Part shown: piece by piece, positions 47,265 to 59,400 of the stretch
Layout: every line of letters starts with the position of its first letter
Position numbering within the stretch: the first letter of the stretch is position 1
DNA from: Trichuris trichiura
Lineage: Eukaryota; Nematoda; Enoplea; Trichinellida; Trichuridae
Length of the DNA: 64,000 nt
Direction: 5' to 3'
Assembly: GCA_037903355.1 (NCBI GenBank)
Contig: JBAJFE010000038.1
Location: 186,001-250,000, forward strand
Program-made: the position numbers and the translations under genes
Notes under the pieces: model-generated
What the model was told of the DNA's origin: nothing
The model's database searches: none
What the model saw: only the letters and a program-made list of their open reading frames with translations

Positions 47265-48411
47265 AGAGGTATTTCTCGTATAACGCGAGAATTTGGTCAC
47301 TTGGAAATCCTGAAAAATTTCGCTATATGTGAAATCGCGTTATAGAAGACACGTAAACTATTGGAAGATGACGATTTGATCCAAAGCGTCTCAAAGATTG
47401 TTTACTTGTAAACAAGAACGGAGAAAATTCGTCAGTAAGCTGTATTGAAAATATAATCGTTCCGTATCCGAACTGTTCATTCAGCCGCTAGGCTTGCGAA
47501 GGTATGTGCCTTTTTCGTAGGATGAATAACATGTTTTTCTTTTTATACCCATGACATATAAACGGGTAATTTTTATGATAAAACTTTTCACAGCGGATAG
47601 TTGAAAGTGGCTTTCAGGAACATGCTTTCGCGTTTAGCTTATGGAAAAACGTCCTCTCAGCCCTAGAATAAACGAGCTGTAACCATAGAAGACAATGGAG
47701 GCCCATTGGAATCATTTTTTATCTCACAATCCTTAGTTATGGGGAACTGAGATCCTGTTTGATTTAGAACGTATCGCTTCCTCGTCCTCACAGTAATTGT
47801 TTTCGAATCATTGTAAGCGCTGTTTAATGGTTTTTAAAACACCTGATAGCTCAGCAATCGTTAGCTGTCGCGGAGGAGTTTCCTGGTTTGCATTAGCGTA
47901 AGCTTCTGTTCTTTCTTCTGCTTCCTTCCTTCCTTCTTCTCTTTTTTCCCTTCTGCTTCCCCTGCAGCTCTTCGATGGTCAGCTCATCCTGTTGACAAGT
48001 CAGAGTGTCTTGGCATCCTCATATTTCATTTCTTCAAAGCCTCGCCAGCTTAACGCAGGTTTCAGTAGCTTCGCATACTTGACCATAGGGCACAAAGCTT
48101 TTAAAATCACAGATCAGATTTCGGATAAGTCTCCGCCAAACATGATGCACGCATTGTTTCGATATGACATTCCATGTTTCTTTGATGTTGTTAATGGCCA
48201 CTCTGCGATCATAAATGTTCTTGTCGCAATGGAATCGTCGCTTCGGTTGCGTGTGACTAAAGAACGCGCATAAAGTCAGGACTGGTTTGTGATTTCTCTC
48301 AGCGAATCACAATCCAGGGAGACTTTGCGATACACTCGCGCTTTCCAGCCGGTAAAATCGCGTAGGAGCGAAAAACCCATTGTACGAGCGCGCGCTATAT
48401 GAGAACTACCT
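47265..48411 (-). mobile_element. Decayed Tigger/pogo-type DNA transposon (copy B)
   Basis: The termini are inverted (GAGGTATTTCTCGTATAACG at the left; complement of the right end CAGGTAGTTCTCATATAGC). Read on the minus strand, the right part matches copy A (TTTTTCGCTC then GATTTTACCGRCT) and around 48240-48050 a broken frame reads VAINNIKETWNVISKQCV-HHVWRRL. That resembles the region of Tigger-type transposases just after the DDE core (INNIxEAW..V...C...W..L). Nonsense changes make it defective. Confidence 0.75.
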
Positions 48412-48422
48412 GTATATTGGCG

Positions 48423-48525
48423 TAGGCTTCGGGTCCAAGTTTGACCCGTCATCAGCAATAAGAAGTCTTCAATTTACATTACTCATTGCCGCTGATGACG
48501 GGCTAAGCTTGGACTTGGAAGCTAC
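48423..48525. repeat. Inverted pair of hammerhead-like Penelope relics
   Basis: On the minus strand CTGATGA (complement of 48449-48455) is followed by a GGGTC/GACCC stem and GAAG (one base off GAAA). On the plus strand 48491 onward has CTGATGA, GGGC and a decayed 3' part. The two halves are inverted copies about 40 bp apart, directly beside the right end of Tigger copy B. Confidence 0.55.
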
Positions 48526-49872
48526 GGCAATAAAAAAAATTATTGAATTTCGACTCACAGATCATCTTCCGTAACGAAAGTTAGCAGTCAAAAAGCTTTA
48601 TTGTAATCAACGAAGTAGAAGAATAGGTTTTTCGGAACTTCTCCTGCTTTCCTAAAAGTCCAGGAATGTTGGCAATTCAGTATTTAGTTCTTCTGCCCCT
48701 TCAGAAACTATGCTATTCTTCTGTCAATTTTCAATTTGCATGCTCCTGAAATTTAACTTACAGGACAATGCGCATGATTTCGCAATTGAGTGAAATGAGC
48801 GCAGTTACTTTGTAATTTGAACATTCCTTAGTACTAACTTTTTTAGTGAGTGAAAAGCAAATTTTAATCTCTTTTAATCTAGTGGCATTGTTGGGTTTTT
48901 CAACTTGGCTGACATATTCAGGGCGCTACTTTAAAAGCGCCGTCTCTTAAAACGTTAAAAAGCTCAGATGGAGTTTTCATGCGCTTTCACGTAAATAGTC
49001 CGCTCATTCAGGTTGTTTCCATAGAAAGCGTGAGAACTTGCGCGTCCGCTATGAAATCGTATATATCTGATCACCTAAGATTCTACCAGCACTGACAGCT
49101 GTGTTGTTGATCACAAGTCCTCCGGCCTACTTGTCCTCGCTTTCAAGGATATCCATCGATGATCAGCAGTCATTTCATCGTAGCTATTGATGACATGATT
49201 TTCTTGTGTAGTGCCTCAGCGTACTCTCGCTGGCTTTTTCATGTATCCTACGTATGTTAAACCCCTGCCTTTTTTGTCCTTCATGATGCCTGCTTTTGCA
49301 TGAAACAGAGCTTTGTTATCCCTCAATTTTTTGAAATAGTATTTTGACTTATTCAATCTGTTATTGCCTTATATTTTATTGCATTACTTATTCAGGCAAG
49401 CTTATTTGTCTTTCTTTGCTATTCTCTGGACTTTGTGGGACTCGATTCAAAAGGATCTTTTACTTGTGGCTGGAGAGATGTGCTACCCTTTTAGAGAAGA
49501 CGCTAGCAAAAACATTCCTTCTGATCATAGGGCTGCTTTAGAGGACGTCCGTATTTCAGGTGATGCAGAACTTTTCTAAATCTAATATCATTCTGCTTTC
49601 ATCCACTTATTTATTTAGTGCTAGTTAAAATCCAAGCATGATCTCATCACTATAAAATTCTCTGTTTGCATATTTATTGTTGATTCTAACGTTTGGTTTT
49701 TGCAACATATTCGCTGTCTTTTTGCTTTGACCCTTTTCAATTAACGCGCTTAGAATGCACTTTCATGATAAGGTCAAGAGTTGCAACGAAATCATGGACA
49801 GTAATTACGTTAATGATCATTCTTCGTTATTGATCCTAAGATGATGGTGAATAGCTTATCAGTGACATGTCT

Positions 49873-51141
49873 TCAGTCATCCACGTTGCAAAAATGGAAC
49901 TTCTAAAAAGATGAAATGGTTGGTTAATTAAAGGCCGTTAGATGTACTTATACTCACGCTACAGATGATCTGCGGATCCAGGTAATGCAAGATAGCGTTA
50001 ATTATCTCTGTCGAGTATTCACTGACCATACGATTGCACTAGGTAATTAAGGTCTGTACAAGTCTTAGTCAATCCCCAATATGTTTGTACACTTACGTCC
50101 TTAATTATTTCTTCGTTCACTAGTTTTGAACAGAAGTAACGGAGTCCGCTCGCAATCGTTTGATCAGGACGTGAATTAGAAATAAACTTATGGACATATT
50201 TAAAACCAATTTGACAACCGTGACATTCAATGTCATCTACCGGGGATGTCACGTTCCTCGTTTCATACTTTCCTTAAAATTGTTGGTTAATTTACAGATG
50301 ACTTGGAGTTAGGCTTTCCGTAGGCCTTTTGTCACAATCGCAGCTCTCGGAAGAGTTTTAAAACTGGGTTGAGAAGCATAGAATTGTGCTGTAATTTACC
50401 CGTCAGTGGACAGCCAATTAATAAACCACAAACAAATTTTGTAGACACTGTCATGATAAATGCAGCGTATGCTTGCGGGAAGTGGTTTTCCAACAGATTG
50501 ATACATGTCTCTCTGTCACGAACTTTCAGAACGGAGGAATTACAAATTGCTTTGAACATTTCTTCTATGGTTTGTTCATACTTGAGAAGGTATCTGTCTA
50601 ATAGGTTCATGCCAAGAAAGCAAGCGAACGCATTCTAATCCTGAATGCTTCGGTAAATAACTAAGCTGAACGATCAACAGTATGCGAGGCAAACTATACC
50701 AGGAAATTACCTTTTGAACGCTGCATTGCGTGCCTGTTATTAAGTCGCAAACGGAGCTTTCTGGGACCTTTTCTTCTACAGCAGCGTCAGTGAGGAGTGT
50801 AACCATTTGAAGGGACCGCTTGAGGCAGTCAAAGCTCTTTAAGCCCGCAAGATTGCAAATGCCTTCCACTTGTTTTTGTACTGCAGCCTAAAACGCTAAA
50901 TTAGTGAAACTGATAAACTTGTTTCTAATGTATTAGGTAACTGTAGTCCTTTTCTCTTGGGGCAACTTTGTAATTGTGCTCAATGCGTATTCACAAATGA
51001 GACAATCGTAGGCTGCTCCAGTTTCATGAGGTACAACAATGCCACTACCTCTAGCTGCAATATTTCTGTTCAAGTTCAACTACGATAATCGAAGGCAGCA
51101 GTACTTATTAGAATAAATACACTTAGGGCGATTAGACTCAT
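49873..51141 (-). CDS. Secreted triple saposin-B-domain protein (paralogue 3)
   Basis: Predicted secreted 282-residue protein with three saposin-B domains. Exons (5' to 3'): 51141-51105, 51054-50942, 50887-50711, 50634-50400, 50272-50097, 50038-49958, 49902-49873; phases close. Exon 1 encodes a hydrophobic signal (MSLIALSVFILI). An alternative donor at 51083 also keeps frame but leaves a 29-nt intron, so the 50-nt choice is preferred. Domain 1: DCLIC, GIC, FDC, SVC, TQC. Domain 2 (NAFACFLG, AIC, ETC, FVC, IGC) lacks the first Cys, with Ala at that place. Domain 3: ECHGC, YFC, then C-N-R..IICS and the last Cys in the ten-codon final exon (KFHFC). The gene structure is the same as paralogue 2, implying tandem duplication. 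Confidence 0.86.
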
Positions 51142-52274
51142 GTTTCACCTTTCGTCCAAGCTTCTTTAAGATGAAATTGAAGGGTATGTATATCAGCCAC
51201 TTTCTTCTTGCTATCGCTTCTCGTATGCTTTTATAAGATTAAACGACAAGTATCATGTCTCTTATCGTTGTGCAATGCGATAAAAAGGATCAACGTCACT
51301 CACACAATTTTATCATTGAACGGGCTAGCAAACAGATAATGAAATTGACTGATTATGTGCGACTCCTTAAACAGTTTATTTTTCCTCGTTAAAACGAATA
51401 CCGGATATGTATTAACAGTCTCGAATAAAATTTTGTTTCCCTTGACAACAGGGACCACTGTAACTTTAAAATTTTATTTTTTGAAAGCTACTTATGAATG
51501 TGGACCTTCTCCGCATCGATGGCGAAATAAATACTGGGCGGCCGTTCTCTGGCAGGTGCCGCGCCGTTTCAGGAGAGCGAAGTTGGGTTATGGCCAGTTG
51601 TAAGGGTCGGGCAAAGTGGCTGTAGGGGATGTTTGTTTTCCTGTCGAAAAATTTGCCAGGGAGCTTGTTGCAGTAACCGCGCGCAAGGAAGGAGAACGGA
51701 AAGTTTTACTTCGACTACTACACTGACAAGTGGCACAATCGCACTGCCCCTACGTTGCGCTTATCTTTTCCCTTTTTCTCGTTGGAAGATAGGAATGCCG
51801 GTTTTGCTCAGGCGCGATAAACTGCCATGTAGCGCACGTTGCCGAAGAGGGCTCCTCAGGGAGACTGATTAGCTTGCTACACTGCTTCAGTGTTTCGCCG
51901 AAGACGAAACTCCACGGCTGACCTACCTATGCCAGGTTTCAAAGAAGCCCACATCTCCATCAGTACGAGGGGAAGAGCTTCTACTCAGAATTTCCTTGAA
52001 GTACAGCCCTGAGCGATGTCCCGGTTCCACATTCTTTCCTTCTTTCTCTCTCCTTTCTTTTCTTTCCGTCCACTTTAGTATTTCTCGGTCGCTTTTAAAC
52101 TTCCTAAGACCACCGTCCTTTGCAGTGGTCAGATTGACCAGTCTGGGATAATTCTCTGCGTTCTGCCATCACGTTTGCGCTGAAGACGAGAACAGTAACT
52201 TTCCGAAAGCTTCGCTCAATAAAACGTTTTCATGGGCTGAACATTCTGTACTTAAGCTATTTATTATCATTACA

Positions 52275-52600
52275 GGTATTTCCCGCTTTACGAATGTTAG
52301 CTTTTACAAATAGGCTGAATTTGTACGTATTTCCGCTTTACGAACGTACTGTGTATGCATATCCTCGCTTTTATGAAGAAGTGCGACGGAACAATAGCAG
52401 GCTTTTACAATCCGTGCCGTTTTTCTGAGCTCTTGCAGCGACCAACCAGTATGTGTTTGTGTGAACTTGTCAAGAGTCCTGCCATGATGTTTGCAGAGGA
52501 ACAAGCAGCGCTAGTAGCAAATTCTTGTAGTTCTCACCTATCACCAGGCTTAGAGTCAAAATCCCGAAAGGACGAAATCCCGGATGGGTCGAAATCCTGA
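52275..52600 (+). mobile_element. Unclassified TE fragment, family shared with 27100-27597
   Basis: It starts TACAGGTATTTCCCGCTTTACG, followed by a second copy of the same TTTCCGCTTTACGAACG block at 52331. It then encodes C-E-L-V-K, A-M-M, E-E-Q-A-A-L-V-A-N and S-S-H-L, in the same order and spacing as the minus-strand copy in the BicD intron. Confidence 0.5.
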
Positions 52601-55600
52601 ACAGTTCGAAAGCGGGTGATTCCAATAGTTGTTTGGTCTTGCTTGTATGGCTATCGCTGTTTAGAGTGACAACTGTATTCTTCTTGTCCGTTCTTGTGAG
52701 CATCATTGGGTTGTCATTTTTTAAATGTTTGGGAATTTCTGATTCCATTGGGACCAGGTTGTTCTATAGTTTGTAGTTCTGTATCACTTTTGCGTTTGAG
52801 ATTGCGTTACGTATTTGGTCAGCTTGTTTGCTTCTACGTTGAATAAGCTTTATTTAATGCTTATTTTGATGTGGGCATAGTTTGGTCTTTTCAGTGTAGA
52901 CACGAAGTTCGGTTTTTCAGATAGAACAGCTTCTCCGTTGTGTTAAAATGTCTGCACCTCAAGTTGGAAGGAATCGTGCTAAGGCTGTTTTGAGGGCAGA
53001 GGTTAAGGGTTTCTTGGTGTAATTTTACATTTGCTCGCAAATCATTTTGCTGAGTTTCTCTTATATGTTCCTGCACGTGCATGACGTTTTTTGGTACATG
53101 GTTTAAGAGAGAATGCACGTTTTCTACAGTCTGTGCGTTGCCAGGCGTTTTTAAGCAGATAGAGTGTGCTGTTATGTTCTCTAATTCGAGGTGTTGCTTG
53201 TCGCTTTGAGAATCTAGGCAGTTAAGTAAAAGTGAATTTGTTAAGCCAGCATTCTCACTGTTTCCCGTGCTATTCTGCCTATCTCGAGTTATTATCGTCT
53301 AATATACTAGGACTGTGTTTTCAGCAGGATAGTTGCAGGCAGTTGCAGCATTGCAGTTATTGTATAATCCTTTATACCTTACATCTCTTTACCTCATTAA
53401 CTGTGTGCGAATGAATGAATATACAGCACTTCTTTTATCTTCCTGAGACAGATGGTTACCCCTTAATTCAGCTGTGGTATGCTAAAAGCCTAATTCTGGA
53501 AGAATGCCTCGTAGTAGTTACCTAAATCACTTTTCGAATAGATGGAGATGTTTACTGTGACTAGCCTACCGCTTAAGCCAAAAATAATTACAGAGGGGCA
53601 GATCTAAATGAGAACACTGTTGCTCATCACCTAAACGTGCAGCTAGAACAGGGTGGTTTCAGTACCAATGCCAACTGAGTTGATGTAACCATTAATCTCA
53701 TTCCTAATAAAAATGGTCGTTCAGTTTTCTTTTACGCCTGTAGTTCAGCTTGAGTTTATGCCATCTGTGAAAACGAACTTTGTGCAGCAATGCATAGCCT
53801 CAAAACAGACAATCAAAAGTGAACGAGGGAAATCGCACATATATCAAGTGAACCATCGTCAGGTTTCTTTCGAAAATACGCAAGCTTAAACTTTTATTTC
53901 AAGCACGTGAATGGACTGGGAATGTAAGCAAACATTGCAAGCATTAATTCAAATATACCTGGTAGAGAAGTAAATACTACCTTCAAACCGTGAGAACTGT
54001 GACAATAATGTGACGTATAACTCTTTTCCTTATTAGGTATCCTACAACTCCACTGATATTGCAGTGCTCGTGACCGCTGCGAAAATTGCCCTAAATAAAG
54101 CTACTAGCATCAGTAACTCATGCATGTCACAGACTGGGAAATAGCAAGAAAGGATAAGACGCAAACAGAATTCAACTGTCAAAACTTTGTAAGCTAAACA
54201 TGCATCTCTTAAATATTAAGGCACCTTGCAGGTGTGATTAAAATAAGGAAGAACGTAAGTATAAATACCGTAAGAAAGGTCGTGATGGAATTTGTTTATT
54301 TTTAGCGCATGACGAAAGCAGTTACGTTTTCAGTAACGACACTGCGTGGGTCAGTACACATGCCAACCCAGAGAACAAATACTTCTAGGATTCTATAAAT
54401 GTAATGAAACAGTAAAAATAAAGCAACCATATCCTGAGTAATAAACTCTGCAGAATGGTTTTCGTCACACCATGGAGCCTTATAGTGGTTGCAATTTTGT
54501 ATGCGGTAAGAGTAGGGTCTCAGCGTTACCTAACTTTTCTAATGCCCGTTATTAATAAAATCGTTAGTCGAACCTTCCGTAGTGTTGGTACGGAAATACT
54601 ACCCGTTAAATGTTTAACGGGCGAAGCTTTCAGGAATCACCGGTTCCCGTTTTCAGCGCATAAGGAATAGCAGAATATAAGGTGTCTCATTTTCAATACC
54701 AGGTCGAACCTGCAAAAGTCGATTATCAGTGCATTTGGATAAGCAGCTACTTAATTTGTTTCTGCTTTTTAAAAAGAAGATCGCCACTGCCGCACAGACT
54801 TTTTTCCTTCGTGCACTTCACTCCATTAAGCTCTAAACCTGCTTGGCCAGCGAAATTGTTGAAAAGAAATCATCAGAAAAATTGTGGCTATGACAATAAA
54901 CGTATGCCCTCAACATGGAGAAACCATAGCATCAGACTATCCTAGCCTGAAAAACTGCTAATATTGACTTTAAAATGGCAAATACGTTTTCACGAAGGTT
55001 TACATACCAAACCAAGTACTGTGTTGCATGCCGTGTTGTTCCATATGTAACCAGCAGTATGCACAGAACAAGTTTGTCAAAAAAACTTTATCATGTTTGC
55101 CTACACTATTTTTCTGTACTCATTAAGAATTTTTTCTTTCTTTTGTACGGAAACCCCATTTTTCAGTGCCACCAAATTTCCGCGAAGCGTTCGGCCCCAC
55201 TCTTGGTCCGTTTTCAGCGCATAAGAACCAAAAGCCGTTCTTGGCGAGCATTGGGATCAGCTGCTCAGGAGCTCTTCCATGTCACCAGCTCACGTGGTTA
55301 CCTGTCGAGTCGAGCTTTGACTCACTGAGATTGATTGACCGGCCGTGTAGGAATCAGCCTCGAAGACTCACAGCTCGACTCGACATGCATCTACGTCGGC
55401 TGATGACACAGAAGAGCTCCTGCGTACCTGATCCCGGTGCTGGCCAAGAACTGTTTTTCGATTTTATTCCCTAAAGACTGCTGAAGAGTAGGGCCAAAAA
55501 CTTCGCAGAAATTTTGTGGAGCTGGGGAACGGGGTTTCCGCAGTAAAGAAAGAAAAAACTTCATATAAATAAACCCGTTAAAAACAAGTGGTCACCAACT

Positions 55601-56025
55601 CGTTAAGAATATTAAAAATATCACACCTATGTTAAGCAAGTGGATGTTAGTCTTTTCTCACTGAGAACTTTCACTATTCCCTTAGTGTGATTAACTTTGA
55701 ATGAACAGTTCAACTAAGCCCATTGCATGAATTACTCAAATATTAATAACTGTTAGTCATTTGCTCTGTTCAGCAGCTGATATGGCGCTAATACGTGCTG
55801 ACAAGTAACGGTGAACTTTTGTTAGTGCCCCATGAGCGATTTCTTGTGATTTAGTTAGGCCGATTTCTACTACAACACCATTAACAGTGCTTTCAGTAAA
55901 CTATGTAGTTCTGAGAGATTAATCGTTCTGTTTTGTACGAGAGCGACAGATGGAACACAAGCCAAGAGTTTTAAAATTCAACAGTCCAAGATACTTGAAA
56001 ATTGGATGCTTCCAAGATGCTGGCG

Positions 56026-56170
56026 CAGTAGAATCCCCAAAGTTGACCACCCCCATAAGTTGACAGAATTTTTACAAACTTTTTGGTCGGCTGATCTCTA
56101 TATGTTGACCACCCGTGTAAGTTGTGTTGACCATTTGTATATTAACTACCTCTGTAAGTTATATTAACTT
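56026..56170 (+). mobile_element. 5' end of a Tigger/pogo-type MITE
   Basis: It begins CAGTAGAATCC and continues with repeated GTTGACCACC units as in 43223-43562. A matching right terminus was not found, so this copy appears truncated. Confidence 0.55.
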
Positions 56171-56401
56171 GATCAGTAGAAATTGACCAGTCGGCTCCGC
56201 TCTACTCCGTAGGACCGAAGATATATGCTTATCTTCGATGAAATAATACTTTTTGTTTGGTATTATATATATATACATGCTGAAAGAAGAGAACGTTTGC
56301 TGTCTGATGGTGCAATTAAAGTAACCCTCGTATCTGGACCCCTTACATCCGTAAGCCCTCATATCTGAGATGTCTATTATAGACTGACGTACGCAGTCAA
56401 G

Positions 56402-59400
56402 ATGCGCAGGCTATTTCGTCGCCGCCAATTGCTATACGCTGTTTTCTTTTCTCTGGTCATTTTTCATTCGAACGTGGTACGCGCCATGCTAAATTTGAAG
56501 TATTGTTTTTCTTTTGAAACTAAAGTCCACTGGCAAGACGAACCATAGATAGCTGGTGCATTGCCATTCTTAGGCACCTAGGTACTATAGTTCATTGCTT
56601 CTGTTTCTGGAGGATGAGTGGGACGATTTCTGATATGTCTGCTATCTTGCTTATAACTAAACGACACTTGTAACGAAAGCTTCCTAATCGTAAGCCAGAG
56701 ATGGGTCTTGATTCGCCACAAGCAGTCTGTCACCAACAGGAGCAATCGGAAGGGTTCGCCTTCCGGTCACCTCTGAGTACGCTACCTGCAACTCCTTAGA
56801 AAATTGATTTCTGTTGTCAACCACAGTTTAGGTACTACCATAAACTTACGCTGCCTAAGCTCACCGCGACCACAGGGATCAGTGAACAACGGCGGCTTAA
56901 ATTCACGTGGATTGAACCTGCATTCCGGTGCACCATACAGCAGAACTATTCCTTTCCGGAAACCCCGTGCATCCTCACCATCCCCAGTTCCGTGCTGTCC
57001 GGATACGAGGGGTTCGACTGTATTCGGGAAAAAGTTAGAACAGTGATACTTTCGGAACTTCTGGGACTAACCTTATCCCGTTTCCAAGTGAAACACCTCT
57101 GTGCCCACTACTAGAATTGTATATTCAGTAGCCGTCATTATTTTAAAAACTGAGCATTACGCACGTGCACTGATTTTTCAGCCCTTCATACACGCTATGT
57201 CTGCAAGGGACAAACTGGAACAAATGGTTGCAATGCTAAAAAAATGGGTAAGAAAATTTATAATTCATAAAGATAAGTGATTGATCAAGAAGTAAAGTGA
57301 TTCATCAACACGGATGAATATGTCCGTAAAGGAGCAAGATACAATGCTGAATTACGATCCTCGTTAGCATAATAGTTTTTCAAATAAGTTCAATTTGTAT
57401 GGCTCTACATGGTCCAAAAGTAAAATTTCTAGGCAGTGAATGCCACTGACTCTACACCACTCGACGTGGTCGGTTGCGGTCGATCTTCACTGCCATCTTT
57501 TGGCTTTGCATCAGCTGAAAAAAACGCTCAAGTTGATAACCACCCCTGGATGGCTTTGCTCATCCACAAAAAAGGCCTCATTTGTCCTAGTATACTTATT
57601 CCAACGTGGAAAGTGAACAGCAGTTTTGCTGTGGCGACATCTTCCTGGTGCTATCGGTATGCAGAGTGACATGATTTTATAAATCTTAGCAATAATTAAA
57701 AGCCTGAAGCGTTAAAAGTGGACAGGTATTGCTTGTTCTTACAGCAGGTCTTATTGAGAGTAAGGGTGAATTAGAGATGAAAATGAGTACACCGTTTTCC
57801 GGAGGTTTCCAGGCTGCTTTGAAATTGTTACAAGAGCTTATTCAGCTGGTTTTTTAACTGAGAAAAGTAGTTCTAAAAGCTGCGGATTATATTGAGGGAG
57901 ACAGTAATTTCAAGAAACTTTTGCACTTGCCTCAGGAACACGACTGCGTCTAAATCGCCTAACACAAACCTATCTTAGTCAAGGAAGGCCAAGCGACATG
58001 AGGGTAGTGACCGGCGTCAGCGAGAACGGGCAGATAAATGGCACCTATTCCAAAATTTCAATGGTAGCTGCTGCCTTTCAACCCCCAACGAATCATTCGG
58101 ACGATGTTGCATTCGTTTTCTTTATCCCGGAAGTGACTTTCAATGATTACGTGAAGCCTGTTTGTCTTCCCAGACAACACCAACCTCCACCGAAATCACC
58201 ATGCGCCCTTACAGGTTGGAAAACGAAAAGGACTAAGCGAGATGCCTTGGAACATGCGTTGAAAAGTAAGCGAAGTAACTTATGGATAAAAAGTTTCATT
58301 TTTTTCCAATGTGATGAGTCTTCCTGATGATTGCCAAAATCTACAACAGAAACAAGGACGCAAAATTACTTTGAGAAAGCAGTTAGCGTGTTCACATCTA
58401 GAAGACCACTGTTACGGATTAACGTTTGCGTGTGAAAACATGTCTAAATCAATTACTAATAATTCAATTTTATTACCAGGTCTAACTTTGGGGCAGTATT
58501 AAAACGAATTAGCAAGTGAATTATTACTATTAAATTCTGACGACAGAAGCATCTTACGCAGCAACTTGTGTTTACTAGGTAGCGTGAGAAAAGCTGTTTG
58601 CTTAGCAAGGCTGCTAAAGTTGCCAAATGTTGGATTTTGCACTGTTGGGGCGAGTCCTACTTGTATTCATGCTATTGACGGGTTGCCTTATGCTCTGAGA
58701 GCTAAATCTATCAAGCGAGTGCTTTAGATAATCAACAAAACAACCTCTTACTTTGAACGATATTTGTATGGCATTGAACCTAACGAACAGAAATCCTGCC
58801 TCATAGACAAAACCTTTTTTGGATCAAACAATTTATGTTGCATGGATTACGGGTCAGTGGGCAATGCAAAGATGAAAAAACGTTAATATTAATAGTTTAT
58901 ATGCAGAATTCTGCATACGTAGGCGCCACAATGCTCTGGAATGAAGTTGTTATAGTAGTATTTAACAGCACAAGCAACTGATCACCATAATCATTAGTTC
59001 TTATGAAAGAGCAAAAGTGCCCTGATTGCTCAGTTTAACGCTTCTTTTCTTATCCTTTTGTTTTCATCTAACCGCATGGTTTTGCTTCGTAGAATTTTTC
59101 TTGCTCAGCTTTGCAGTTGAAGGTGAAGATGAGACTGTAGTCGCTGTTTCCTGATGTAATAAATAATATCACTGACAGAAGGTACTGCTTGCAGCTAGAT
59201 TACTGTTTACTTTATCATATATTCATTCCTTATTATCCTCAGGTTATTTCTATTCTAATAGGCGGCACAGCGCCAAGAAGGCCCCAGTGTTAACTGCAAA
59301 CAGTTCAGTCTGATAAACAGATGCGCGCCATCAATGAAACGGTTTACTTTTCCAACATTATTATTCAGGTATTTCAAAAGTTCAGTTAAAAGAAACTTTG

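Larger units (their letters stand above)
45451..49872. other. Intergenic between saposin paralogues 2 and 3, transposon-rich
   Basis: No host gene was recognised. It contains a Penelope-terminus relic (45962), Tigger copy B (47265-48411) and an inverted pair of hammerhead-like cores (48423-48525). Confidence 0.5.
51142..56401. other. Intergenic, repeat fragments only
   Basis: Between the divergent saposin 3 and protease-homologue genes. A TE fragment at 52275-52600 and a MITE end at 56026-56170 are recognisable. At 54600-54660 a strongly decayed hammerhead-like tract (CTTTCAGG.., TTTTCAGCG) is possible, with a shared TTTTCAGCGCATAAG at 55212. The GC-richer stretch at 51500-52000 was not identified. 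Confidence 0.45.

Noticed and set aside
51055..51083. 29-nt intron in saposin paralogue 3
   Set aside because: An in-phase alternative donor (51104) gives a 50-nt intron, matching the other introns of the locus. The short one is retained only as a possibility.
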